A stretch of 41,204 nucleotides of DNA from Candidatus Stoquefichus sp. (GCA_021768625.1 JAETUM010000047.1:1-41204), one strand, 5' to 3'; counted from the first letter of the stretch, positions 25,320-33,799 are shown. Notes: a model not told the origin generated them from the letters alone. Made by a program: numbers and translations.

Positions 25320-25789
25320 TACTTTTAAGAATTGATGATCGTCTTTTACATGGACAAGTCGCTTTTTCATGGTTGAATACAATGGGACCAGATGCAATTG
25401 TCATAGCAAATGATGAAATATTGAGTAATGAAATTCAAAAAACAGCAATTAAAATGGCAAAACCTGCTGGAATTAAAATGACAATTCGTTCTTTAGAAGA
25501 TGGTATTGATTTAATTAATAATGATCGAGTTAAAAAAATGAAATTATTTGTTGTTGTGAAAACAACAGAAGATGCTTTAAAAGTCATTAAAAGAATTAAA
25601 GAAAAAATTCCTTTAGTTAATATTGGGGGAATGTCGAATCGTACAAAAGGAAATAACAATATTGCTAAAGGTGTCTATTTAAGTGATCAAGATATTATCA
25701 ATGTGAAAGAAATACAAAAATTAGTTGATAAAGTAGATGTCCGTATTGTTCCTACGGATAAAAAAAGGAATATTAATGATTTAATTTAA
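25313..25789 (+). CDS. PTS EIIB, mannose/fructose/sorbose family
   Basis: A 158-residue EIIB. The N-terminal LLRIDDRLLHGQV carries the phosphorylated His13 typical of the family, and NIGGMSNRTKGN near residue 103 is also conserved. It phosphorylates the sugar during transport through EIIC-EIID. It uses a GTG start at 25313; AAAGGAGG lies 7-14 nt upstream within the end of the EIIA gene. EIIC follows after 17 nt with its own AAGGAGGA. Confidence 0.92.
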   Translation: MVVLLRIDDRLLHGQVAFSWLNTMGPDAIVIANDEILSNEIQKTAIKMAKPAGIKMTIRSLEDGIDLINNDRVKKMKLFVVVKTTEDALKVIKRIKEKIPLVNIGGMSNRTKGNNNIAKGVYLSDQDIINVKEIQKLVDKVDVRIVPTDKKRNINDLI

Positions 25790-25806
25790 GAAGGAGGAGA
25801 GAAATT

Positions 25807-26598
25807 ATGTTTGTAGAAGCTTTGCTAGTAGCGATAGTTGTAGCTATATGCTACTATTTGAATATGTGGTTTGGATATATTTTTACAGATAAACCAATCA
25901 TTGTTGGAACATTAGTGGGTTTTGTTTTAGGTGATTTACAGACTGGAATTATTTGTGGTGCTACATTTGAGTTGATTTTCTTAGGGGCAGTTAATATTGG
26001 AGGAGCAGTTCCAAGTGATCCTACAGCAGGAACAGCTGTAGCAACAGCTTTTGTTATTTTGACAGGAATGTCTACTGAGGAAGCCATGGCTTTAGCAATC
26101 CCAACAGGTTTGTTGATGGCGCAAGCTCAAATGCTTACATACATTTTCCCAAGTTTTTTCAATGGTTATATTGATAGTTTAATTGAAAGAGATAAAGATA
26201 AAGGATTTGGATGGATGATTGTTTTTCTTTTACTTTTCCGTACATTGGTAGAAGCTATATTCCCATTTATAGTTATCTTTTTAGGAACAGATGCAATAAC
26301 TGCAATTATGGCATATTTGCCAGAAGTTGTTACTGGAGGATTTTCAGTTGCTGGAGGAATGCTAGCAGCAGTCGGATTTGCAATGTTATTAAAGATGATT
26401 TGGACTAAAGAGCTTGCTGTATATTTCTTTGTTGGGTTCTTTATGGCTACATATTTGAATATTCCAACATTAGGAATTGCAATTGCAGGGTTATTATATT
26501 GTATCGTTAAATATTATACTATGAAAGAACAACCATCTTATACACAAATAAGTGGTATGAACGCTTCATTAGGAGAGGAGGATTTATTCAATGACTAA
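25807..26598 (+). CDS. PTS EIIC, mannose/fructose/sorbose family
   Basis: A 263-residue membrane permease subunit with about eight hydrophobic segments. GTLVGFVLGDLQTGIICGATFELIFLGAVNIGGAVPSDPTAGTAVATAF (residues 34-80) is the typical EIIC-Man core; the GAVPSD loop lies near the sugar path. It pairs with EIID in the membrane. The end of the gene overlaps the EIID start by 8 nt. The protein length is normal and no residue is clearly out of place. Confidence 0.92.
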   Translation: MFVEALLVAIVVAICYYLNMWFGYIFTDKPIIVGTLVGFVLGDLQTGIICGATFELIFLGAVNIGGAVPSDPTAGTAVATAFVILTGMSTEEAMALAIPTGLLMAQAQMLTYIFPSFFNGYIDSLIERDKDKGFGWMIVFLLLFRTLVEAIFPFIVIFLGTDAITAIMAYLPEVVTGGFSVAGGMLAAVGFAMLLKMIWTKELAVYFFVGFFMATYLNIPTLGIAIAGLLYCIVKYYTMKEQPSYTQISGMNASLGEEDLFND

Positions 26599-27424
26599 GA
26601 AAAATTCAATTTTACATTTAGAGCCAGAAGATAAAAAAATGGTTAACTCCATTGCTTGGAGAATGATGGTAGGAAGTTCTCCTTACCAATATGAAAAAAT
26701 GCAGGCACTTTCTTTTCTTTATGCAATGACACCAGCTATTAAACGTTATTATAAAGATGATAAAGAAGGACGTATTGCTGCTTATAAGCGTCATTGGGAA
26801 CTTTGGAATACAACTCCACAGGTTGCAGGAATTGTTGCAGGGTTAGCCGCATCAATGGAACGTGAAGCATCAAAAAATCCTGATTATGATGTAAATAGTA
26901 TTAATGCACTTAAAGTTTCTTTAATGGGTCCATTAGCAGGTATTGGAGATTCTTTCTTTTGGGGATCTTTGAAGATTATAGCAACAGGTATTGGGGTTTC
27001 TTTTGCATTGCAAGGAAATATATTAGGTCCAATTTTATATTTCTTAGTTTATAATATTCCATCATCTTTAATAAGGCATTTATTTCCAGTTATAGGATTT
27101 AATTTGGGAAATAGTTTTATGGAAAAAATGAATAAAGCTGGAATTATGCCATTCTTAACAAAATGTTGTAATATTATTGGAATTATGATGGTAGGCGCTA
27201 TGGCATGTTCGATGGTTACGCTTAAAATTCCATTTGTATATGAAGCACATGGAGCGACTATCAATGTTCAAGAAATTATAGATTCTATTTTACCAAATGC
27301 ATTACCAATGGGTCTTACATTGTTATGTTTTTGGATGTTGAAAAAGAAAAATGTTTCACCAACAGTACTTATTATCTCATTGATTATTGTATCTATTGCA
27401 TTACATGCAATTGGTATTTTATAA
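26591..27424 (+). CDS. PTS EIID, mannose/fructose/sorbose family
   Basis: A 277-residue EIID, the subunit unique to the mannose class. The N-terminal SIAWRMMVGSSPYQYEKMQALSFLYAMTPAIKRYY block (near residue 14-50) and PQVAGIVAGLAASMERE near 77 are typical. SLMGPLAGIGDSFFWG near residue 110 is a family signature. Several membrane segments follow in the C-terminal half. AGGAGGA precedes the ATG, inside the end of the EIIC gene. With the full A-B-C-D set, this operon encodes a complete transporter that delivers a sugar phosphate to the cytoplasm. Confidence 0.93.
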   Translation: MTKKNSILHLEPEDKKMVNSIAWRMMVGSSPYQYEKMQALSFLYAMTPAIKRYYKDDKEGRIAAYKRHWELWNTTPQVAGIVAGLAASMEREASKNPDYDVNSINALKVSLMGPLAGIGDSFFWGSLKIIATGIGVSFALQGNILGPILYFLVYNIPSSLIRHLFPVIGFNLGNSFMEKMNKAGIMPFLTKCCNIIGIMMVGAMACSMVTLKIPFVYEAHGATINVQEIIDSILPNALPMGLTLLCFWMLKKKNVSPTVLIISLIIVSIALHAIGIL

Positions 27425-27467
27425 GACATTAAAATAAATTGATATTAAAAATAAGGAGAAAACAGTT

Positions 27468-28241
27468 ATGTTAAGTAAAGAAGAAATCATAAAAAGTTTA
27501 GAAGGTGGTTTAATTGTTTCTTGTCAAACAGAACCAGGAGATTGTATCCATAATGATGGTCAAACAGTTGTTACAATGGCAAAAGCAGCACAATGGGGTG
27601 GAGCAGTAGCTATTCGTGCAAATAGTCCAGAACAAGTAAAAGCTATACATGAAGCAGTAGATCTTCCAATTATAGGATTAGATAAAATCTATTATGACAA
27701 TATGGATTATTTAATTATGACACCAACAATTGAACATGCAAAAGCATTATGGGAAGCTGGAGCAAGAATTATTGCTTTAGAAGCAACAGATCGTCCAAAT
27801 CATTTAGGAGTACCAACTCGTGATTTAATTCCTGCAATTAAAAGAGAACTTCCAGATGCAATTATTTTTGCAGATGTGGATAATATAGAGAATGCGAAAG
27901 CAGCAGCTATGTTAGGTGCAGATATTGTAGCTCCAACATTAACAGGATATACAGAAGCAACAGCTTATGTTACTGAACCACCTGCATTTAGAGAGGTTGC
28001 ACAAATGTGTCGAGAAGTAGATGTTCCAGTTGTTATGGAAGGACATGTTTATGATCCAGAATCAGCAATGAAAAGTTTATATCTTGGATGTCATGCAGTT
28101 GTTGTAGGTAGTGCTATAACACGTCCTCACTTTATTGTTAAAAGATTTACTGATTTAATGAGTAAATTCCCTGTAGACTCTAACTGGAGAAATGATGAAA
28201 AGAAATGGACAGGACCAATTACTAAAATAAATAAAGATTAA
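27468..28241 (+). CDS. NanE-like N-acylmannosamine-6-phosphate 2-epimerase, divergent
   Basis: A 257-residue TIM-barrel protein of the NanE family, which converts ManNAc-6-P to GlcNAc-6-P. SCQTEP at 18-23, Lys73 in GLDKIYYD (position of the catalytic Lys in GIIKRDY), Glu191 in VMEGH (position of the second catalytic residue) and TLTGYTEA near 158 match. It departs from NanE in several conserved places: IALEAT (usual IALDAT), FADVDNIEN (usual ADISTxEE) and GAVAIR (usual GAVGIR). The catalytic pair is kept, but the substrate may differ. It lies between the PTS and the glycyl radical enzyme with its own AAGGAG, so it probably acts on the sugar phosphate the PTS delivers. Confidence 0.85.
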   Translation: MLSKEEIIKSLEGGLIVSCQTEPGDCIHNDGQTVVTMAKAAQWGGAVAIRANSPEQVKAIHEAVDLPIIGLDKIYYDNMDYLIMTPTIEHAKALWEAGARIIALEATDRPNHLGVPTRDLIPAIKRELPDAIIFADVDNIENAKAAAMLGADIVAPTLTGYTEATAYVTEPPAFREVAQMCREVDVPVVMEGHVYDPESAMKSLYLGCHAVVVGSAITRPHFIVKRFTDLMSKFPVDSNWRNDEKKWTGPITKINKD

Positions 28242-28272
28242 ATAAAAATTAATGTAAGAGGAGGTATATTTT

Positions 28273-30576
28273 ATGGGTAGTATCGTAGATGAAGGATTAT
28301 CAGGAGAAAACAATGTAGAGATTCTTGCAAAATTTCCATGTGAAAAGTCTTTAGAAGAACAATTACAGGTTATGGAACTTTATACTGAAAAGCATAAGGA
28401 AACAAAAGGTATGCCAAAAGGGAAAAGAGAAATTGCTTGTATGAGAGTTTTATTCCCTAGAATGTTCCGTAAAAGACAAAAAGAAGATCTATTTGTAGGA
28501 AGATATGATGCCTTACCTATTGGCTTTGGAGCAGTTACTTCATTAGGTGGTGTAGGACATTATTGTGTATTTGGAAAATTAAGTACATTCCAACAGCAAT
28601 TAGAAAAGGAAGAAGATAAACAAAGAGTTAATGCACTTATTGAATATTGGAATGATCATGATTTAAAAGCTAAACATGCTAGAAAATATAATGATAAAAT
28701 TGTTAATAAAGTTTTTTCAAAAAATTCTTTAGATGCACCTATTGAAAGTTCAGCACGTTTAAGTGGAATGATGCTTGACTACAATAAGTTAGTTGAAAAA
28801 GGAGTTAAAGGATTACGACAAGAAACTTTATCTAGAATGTGTGATGATAAAGATAATGAATTTTATTTAGCTGTATTAGATGCATTAGACTTATTTAGTG
28901 ATTGTTGTGATTATTTGGCAAAACAGGTTGAAGATGAAATAACATATGCAGATAAAGACCAAATAGAAGATTTAAAAGTCATTGTTGAAAGTCTTCATGT
29001 TATTAGAGAAGAACCACCAAAGACATTTCATCAAGCAATTCAAATTGTATGGCTTTATGCTATCTTAGCTGGAATCATTAATTATGGAAGATTAGATGAT
29101 GTTGTTGGAACATTCTTAAAACATGATTTAGATACAGGATATATTACATATGATAAAGCAAAAGAATATGTTAAATGTCTTTGGACAATGATAGAGAATA
29201 AAAGAACAACAGTTAATGGAAGAGTTATAGTAGGTGGAAGAGGTAGAAAAGACCCTGAAGCAGCTGATATTTTTACTAGAATAGCTTTAGAAGTATGTCA
29301 TGAATGTCGTTATGTAGAACCTCAATTTACATTAAGAATATATGAAGATACACCAGAAGATATATTTGATAAGGCAATGCAATGTTTAGCAGATGGAGCA
29401 ACATATCCAACTTTATATAATGATAAAGTACATGTTCCTGGACTAGCACATTGTATGAAAGTATCAGAAAGAGAAGCAGAACAATATGCCCCATTTGGAT
29501 GTGGAGAAATGAATATTGTTGGAAAAACAGTAGGAACTCCAAATGCAACTATTAATCTTACAAAAACTTTAAATATATTTATGAATGGTGGTATTGATCC
29601 TTATGATAATGTCTATAAAGGTGATGGAGTTCATTTAAAGAGTCTAGAAGATATATCTTCTTATCAAGAGTTTTATAATGAATATTTAGTCTTGGTTGAT
29701 CATTATTTAGATATTCTTGCTTATTCTCAAGCCAAATCATATGAAAGCATGAATAATGATGTTGACTTTGTTTTTAATAGTATATTGATGGATAATTGCT
29801 TAGCAAGTGGAAAGCCACTTCTAGGAGGTGGTGTTACGTATCTTGGTGGATGCTGTGAAACATTTGGAAATACAAACACAGCAGATGCTCTAACAGCTAT
29901 TAAAAAACTTGTCTTTGAAGAAAAGAAATATACATTAACTGAAATTAATAAAGCATTACTTGCTGATTTTGAAGGATATGAGATGATGAGAAAAGATATG
30001 CTTGAATGTCCAAAATATGGAAATGATGATGATTATGCAGATAAAGTATATTTAGAGTTATATGATCATGTATCAAGATATACAAGAGAAGCAGGAATAC
30101 GTAATGGATTACATCATTATGGAATTGTTATTATAAATAACCAACAAAATACAGATTGGGGATTATTAACAAGTGCATCAGCAGATGGAAGAAAGAATAC
30201 TGTTTACTTAAATCCAAGTAATAATCCACAAGGAGGAGCAGATAAAAATGGTCCAACTGCGGTATTAAAATCTATATCAAAATTAGATTCACGTTTCCAT
30301 CTAGGATCAGTTCAAAATATTAAATTCCAAAGTGATTTCTTTAAAGATAATATGGAAAAAATAAAAACAATGATAAAAACATATTTTAATCAATTAGGTG
30401 GATGTCAGTTAATGGTAACAGTAGTTGATGCAGGAGCATTGGAAGATGCTATGGTACATCCTGAAAAATATCCTGATATGATTGTAAGAGTGAGTGGATT
30501 TAGTGCAGTATTTGTTAATTTAAGTAAAGAAGTACAAATGGAACTATTAAGTAGAACACTCAATGCGAGGGTATAG
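28273..30576 (+). CDS. Glycyl radical enzyme, unassigned subgroup
   Basis: A 767-residue member of the pyruvate formate-lyase-like superfamily. Active-site Cys410 and Glu412 are in FGCGEMN, and the radical site is Gly742 in RVSGFSAVF. Dehydratases and C-O lyases of the superfamily have GCVE at this point; the GCGE here is unusual. PFL itself has adjacent Cys-Cys and no Glu, so a formate-lyase role is unlikely. The Cys-x-Glu pattern fits a dehydratase or C-O/C-N lyase acting on a polyol-like or sugar-like substrate. The activase follows after 2 nt; NanE-like and PTS genes precede. By analogy with the E. coli enzymes YbiW and PflD, which open anhydrosugar phosphates, a phosphorylated sugar substrate is plausible. 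GAGGAGG precedes the ATG. Confidence 0.9.
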   Translation: MGSIVDEGLSGENNVEILAKFPCEKSLEEQLQVMELYTEKHKETKGMPKGKREIACMRVLFPRMFRKRQKEDLFVGRYDALPIGFGAVTSLGGVGHYCVFGKLSTFQQQLEKEEDKQRVNALIEYWNDHDLKAKHARKYNDKIVNKVFSKNSLDAPIESSARLSGMMLDYNKLVEKGVKGLRQETLSRMCDDKDNEFYLAVLDALDLFSDCCDYLAKQVEDEITYADKDQIEDLKVIVESLHVIREEPPKTFHQAIQIVWLYAILAGIINYGRLDDVVGTFLKHDLDTGYITYDKAKEYVKCLWTMIENKRTTVNGRVIVGGRGRKDPEAADIFTRIALEVCHECRYVEPQFTLRIYEDTPEDIFDKAMQCLADGATYPTLYNDKVHVPGLAHCMKVSEREAEQYAPFGCGEMNIVGKTVGTPNATINLTKTLNIFMNGGIDPYDNVYKGDGVHLKSLEDISSYQEFYNEYLVLVDHYLDILAYSQAKSYESMNNDVDFVFNSILMDNCLASGKPLLGGGVTYLGGCCETFGNTNTADALTAIKKLVFEEKKYTLTEINKALLADFEGYEMMRKDMLECPKYGNDDDYADKVYLELYDHVSRYTREAGIRNGLHHYGIVIINNQQNTDWGLLTSASADGRKNTVYLNPSNNPQGGADKNGPTAVLKSISKLDSRFHLGSVQNIKFQSDFFKDNMEKIKTMIKTYFNQLGGCQLMVTVVDAGALEDAMVHPEKYPDMIVRVSGFSAVFVNLSKEVQMELLSRTLNARV

Positions 30577-30578
30577 TT

Positions 30579-31481
30579 ATGAATGCATATATTATGGAAG
30601 TAGAAAAATTTGCTATACATGATGGACCTGGTATAAGAAGTGTGGTCTTTCTACAAGGGTGCCCTTTAAGATGTCCATGGTGTGCTAATCCTGAATCACA
30701 AGAAATAAAATCTCAACTTATGTATAAAGAAAAAACATGTATTAAATGTGGAAAATGTGTTGTTAATTGTCCACAAAAAGCGATTTCTATTGTAGATGGG
30801 AAATTACAATTTGATAGAGAAAAGTGTATAAAATGTGAAACATGTGCAATTAATTGCCCAGTAAGTGCAATTCATTTTATTGGAAAAAGTGTTGAGATAG
30901 AAGAAATTATGCAAGAAGTATTAAAAGATAAACCTTTTTATATTGAATCTCAAGGAGGAGTCACAATATCAGGAGGTGAACCTTTTGTACAATTTGCAGT
31001 ATTAAAGGAATTGTTAGTAAGGTTAAAAGAAGAAGGAATATCAACAGCTGTTGAAACAACAGGAGATACAGACTGGGAAAAAATAGAAGAATGTCTTCCA
31101 TATATTGATTTGTTTTTGTTTGATGTTAAACATAGTCAAGCATCTGAAATAAAAAGAGTTACTAAAGGTAATGGAGAACGAATATTATATAATTTAAAAA
31201 AATTAGCTTCTGTTGCAGCGAATAAGATCATTATTAGAACACCAGTTATACCAGAATTTAATTATGATTCTAAAACAATAAAAGAAATTATTGATTTAGG
31301 AGCAAAGTATCAAGTATCAGAAGTTCATTTGTTACCTTATCATACATTAGGAACATCAAAATATGAACAATTAGATAGAGAGTATACTTTACAAGGTATA
31401 AAAATGCTATCAAAAGATGATTTAAAAGATTTTGTAGAATACGGGAAAAGTCTTGGTGTGAATATACAAGCAGGAGGATAA
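30579..31481 (+). CDS. Glycyl radical enzyme activase (radical SAM)
   Basis: A 300-residue radical SAM protein that abstracts hydrogen from the Gly of the partner enzyme. The cluster motif CPLRCPWC is at 28-35 (Cys28, Cys32, Cys35). It is followed by an inserted ferredoxin-like region with two sets of four Cys (54, 57, 60, 64 and 83, 86, 89, 93), as in activases of dehydratase-type glycyl radical enzymes. PFL activase lacks this insert, which supports a non-PFL partner. GISTAVETTGD near 150 and the VIPEFN strand near 223 are typical. The ATG lies 3 nt after the stop of the enzyme gene with GCGAGGGT as ribosome binding site. Confidence 0.93.
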   Translation: MNAYIMEVEKFAIHDGPGIRSVVFLQGCPLRCPWCANPESQEIKSQLMYKEKTCIKCGKCVVNCPQKAISIVDGKLQFDREKCIKCETCAINCPVSAIHFIGKSVEIEEIMQEVLKDKPFYIESQGGVTISGGEPFVQFAVLKELLVRLKEEGISTAVETTGDTDWEKIEECLPYIDLFLFDVKHSQASEIKRVTKGNGERILYNLKKLASVAANKIIIRTPVIPEFNYDSKTIKEIIDLGAKYQVSEVHLLPYHTLGTSKYEQLDREYTLQGIKMLSKDDLKDFVEYGKSLGVNIQAGG

Positions 31482-31529
31482 AAGTATACATTATAACAAT
31501 TAATGAATATTTTAAAATCCAAAAAACAT

Positions 31530-31626
31530 ATAGAAATGTTACAATCATAAAATATACACTCTCCCTAATGAATTAAAATTTTCTATTTATCGTCCAAATA
31601 TACTATTACTAAAGTAACATTTCTAT
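31530..31626. repeat. 97-bp unit with 13-bp terminal inverted repeats
   Basis: ATAGAAATGTTAC (31530-31542) and its exact reverse complement GTAACATTTCTAT (31614-31626) flank a 71-bp AT-rich core with no open reading frame of note. It lies in the 300-bp gap after the activase gene, upstream of the terminator at 31642. It could be a long hairpin in the 3' untranslated region, a small structured RNA or a relic of a miniature element; no clear target-site duplication is visible. Confidence 0.5.
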
Positions 31627-31641
31627 TTTTATTAAAAATTC

Positions 31642-31672
31642 AAAAAAGTATCTAAAATAAGATACTTTTTTT
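31642..31672 (+). terminator. Terminator of the PTS-glycyl radical operon
   Basis: A perfect 12-bp A/T-rich stem (31642-31653 with 31660-31671, 6-nt loop) with a T run at 31666-31672. Confidence 0.85.
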
Positions 31673-31705
31673 GTGTTTAAAAAAATAAAAAGTTTGAATA
31701 GATAA

Positions 31706-31777
31706 TTGCATTAAATAAAAAAATAATATATAATACTTTTGATAATAGTTGACGAAAGTTATCTGTGTATATATACT
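31706..31777 (+). promoter_or_regulatory. Two tandem promoters of the ROK regulator gene
   Basis: P1 is TTGCAT (31706-31711), 17 bp, TATAAT (31729-31734). P2 is TTGACG (31749-31754), 17 bp, TATACT (31772-31777), with a predicted start only a few nt before the first possible start codon. An imperfect inverted repeat, GATAATAGTT and AAAGTTATC (31741-31763), overlaps the P1 start and the P2 -35 box, a natural place for an operator. Confidence 0.65.
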
Positions 31778-31788
31778 TTAGATAGAAG

Positions 31789-32832
31789 ATGATAAAAATG
31801 AATAAAAATACAACCCAAAGTTTAAGAAAAATTAATCAAGAAAAAATTATTAAAGCACTACGAGACCATGGAGAATCTAACAAAAATCAATTATCAGAAT
31901 ATACTTCATTAAGTGTTGGAACATGTTATAACATTTTAATGGATTTATTAGAAACTAAGGAAGTTATTCGTGGTGATGGTTTTGCTTCAACAGGTGGAAG
32001 AAAGGCAAAAAGCTACAAATTGAATGAAGATTTTTCATATATATTAGCTGTATCAATGTATCGAAAATTTGAAGAAATTTATTATATTTTGAGAGTATAT
32101 AATCATATAGACCAGCAGGTTTATGAATATATTTCACAAAAAAGAGTTATAAATTTTGAAGATTTATATAATGATATTGTGCAAGTCAATAAACAATTTC
32201 CAAATATTTGTATTATTTCCTTGGCAATACCAGGAATAGTCTCTAAAGAAGGGCAATTAGAAAAGATTTCAATGGTCAAAGGACTAGAAAAAATATCGCA
32301 AGTCCATATGAAAGAAAAACTTGAAACATTACTTCACAAAAAAGTGATTTTAGATAATGATGTTAATATTGCAACTATTGGATATTATTCTTTACATACA
32401 GATATTAAAAATATTGCTTTTATTTATCAACCATTAGATGAATTAGCAGGATTCTCTTTTATTGTAGATGGACGTTTATTACGTGGACAACATGGACTTA
32501 TTGGAGAAGCTCCTTATTTACCAATATTGAATCAAGAACAACAATATCATTATTTAGAAACTCATGAAGGAACTTATGAACTTTTAGTGAAATTTATAGT
32601 ATTGATTATGCTTATGAATGATCCACAACAAATTATTATATGTTGTCAAGAAAATATAGATATTAAACAAATATATAATGGTATTTTTAAATATATTCCA
32701 GATAAAAATTTTTTTCCAAGTATAAATGTTTATAAGGATATTAATGAATTTATTTTTGCAGGGTTGATATTCATCAGTAGAGAAATACTTAATACAAATT
32801 TAGTTATGAAAATGCAAAGTGTATATAAATAA
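31789..32832 (+). CDS. ROK-family (NagC/XylR-type) transcriptional regulator
   Basis: A protein of up to 347 residues. Residues 12-75 form a winged HTH (EKIIKALRDHGESNKNQLSEYTSLSVGTCYNILMDLL, then a GGRK wing). The rest has a ROK fold: VILDNDVNIATIGY near 188 and IAFIYQPLDELAGFSFIVDGRLLRGQHGLIGEAPYLP near 208-244 are typical. The ATP-binding DxGGT is lost (VSMYRKFEE) and the Cys-rich zinc motif is absent, so it is a sensor and not a kinase. It probably binds a sugar or sugar phosphate and represses. The start may be 31789 or the ATG at 31798; neither has a strong ribosome binding site. It lies behind the operon with its own promoters and shares a transcript with the PHP gene. Confidence 0.85.
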   Translation: MIKMNKNTTQSLRKINQEKIIKALRDHGESNKNQLSEYTSLSVGTCYNILMDLLETKEVIRGDGFASTGGRKAKSYKLNEDFSYILAVSMYRKFEEIYYILRVYNHIDQQVYEYISQKRVINFEDLYNDIVQVNKQFPNICIISLAIPGIVSKEGQLEKISMVKGLEKISQVHMKEKLETLLHKKVILDNDVNIATIGYYSLHTDIKNIAFIYQPLDELAGFSFIVDGRLLRGQHGLIGEAPYLPILNQEQQYHYLETHEGTYELLVKFIVLIMLMNDPQQIIICCQENIDIKQIYNGIFKYIPDKNFFPSINVYKDINEFIFAGLIFISREILNTNLVMKMQSVYK

Positions 32833-32845
32833 AGGAGGAGAAAAT

Positions 32846-33736
32846 ATGAAAAATTATATTGATTTACATATGCATAGTAAATATAGTGATGATGGTGAGT
32901 TTACACCATCACAATTAGTAGAAATGTGTTTTGAAAAAGGGATTCAAATTATGGCTATTGCTGATCATAATAGTGTTAAGGCTATTGATGAAGCTAAAAA
33001 TAAAGCAAGAGAATTAAATATGTTTTATATACCAGCAGTAGAAATCGATTGTACATATGAAACAACAAATTTACATGTTGTGGGATATGGCATAGATTAT
33101 AAGCATCCTGATTTTATAACTTTGGAGCAAAATGTTTTAAATCAAGAGTTAGCATCTTCAATGAAAAAAATTGAATTAACAAGAAGTTTAGGATTTGAAA
33201 TTACACAAGAAGAATTAAATCAATTATCAGATAATGGTGTTTATACTGGTGAGATGTTTGCTGAAATTTTATTAAATAAGGAAGAATATAAAAATCATGA
33301 GTTATTAAAACCATATCGACAAGCTGGTAAAAGAAGTGATAATCCATATGTTAATTTTTACTGGGATTATTATGCTCAAGGGAAACCATGTTATACAGAA
33401 ATTGTTTATCCATCACTTAAAGAGATAATTGATTTGATTCATAATCATGGGGGTAAAGCTGTATTGGCACATCCTGGAAATAATTTAAAAGGAAAATATG
33501 AAATATTTGATGATATGGTGAAGCTAGGACTTGATGGAATAGAAGCATTTAGTAATTATCATAATAAAGAAGCAGTTGATTATTTTTATAAAAAAGGACA
33601 AGAATATCATATTATGGTTACTTGTGGAAGTGATTTTCATGGTAAAACAAAACCAGCTATTGAATTAGGGGAATGTCGATGTCCCTATGATGAAGAATTT
33701 ATTGAAATTGAATTAAAGAATAATAAACTTATTTAA
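32846..33736 (+). CDS. PHP-domain phosphoesterase
   Basis: A 296-residue PHP-domain protein related to the YciV/TrpH group (RNase AM, 3',5'-nucleoside bisphosphate phosphatase). The metal ligands appear as DLHMHSKYSDDGEFTP (His8, His10, Asp15), ADHNSV near residue 40, VLAHPGNN near 210 and CGSDFHG near 262. The family uses two or three metal ions to remove phosphate. The start at 32846 is chosen since AAAGGAGGAG lies just before it; an upstream frame overlaps the ROK gene. It follows that gene by 13 nt, which suggests it takes part in the same pathway, for instance by dephosphorylating a product; that is inference. Confidence 0.87.
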   Translation: MKNYIDLHMHSKYSDDGEFTPSQLVEMCFEKGIQIMAIADHNSVKAIDEAKNKARELNMFYIPAVEIDCTYETTNLHVVGYGIDYKHPDFITLEQNVLNQELASSMKKIELTRSLGFEITQEELNQLSDNGVYTGEMFAEILLNKEEYKNHELLKPYRQAGKRSDNPYVNFYWDYYAQGKPCYTEIVYPSLKEIIDLIHNHGGKAVLAHPGNNLKGKYEIFDDMVKLGLDGIEAFSNYHNKEAVDYFYKKGQEYHIMVTCGSDFHGKTKPAIELGECRCPYDEEFIEIELKNNKLI

Positions 33737-33764
33737 AAAATGGAACATTATGTTCCATTTTTTT
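33735..33764 (+). terminator. Terminator after the PHP gene
   Basis: A perfect 13-bp stem (33735-33747 with 33751-33763, 3-nt loop) with seven T residues overlaps the stop codon. Confidence 0.9.
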
Positions 33765-33799
33765 ATGACATGTATACTAGAGTCTAAGATATAACTTTG

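Noticed and set aside
28273-30576. Calling the glycyl radical enzyme pyruvate formate-lyase
   Set aside because: PFL has adjacent Cys residues and no Glu at the active site, and its activase lacks the two-cluster ferredoxin insert seen here.
31288-31548. Minus-strand open frames over the 3' end of the activase gene
   Set aside because: They overlap a well-supported gene, have no ribosome binding site and show hydrophobic low-complexity translations typical of the reverse strand of AT-rich genes.
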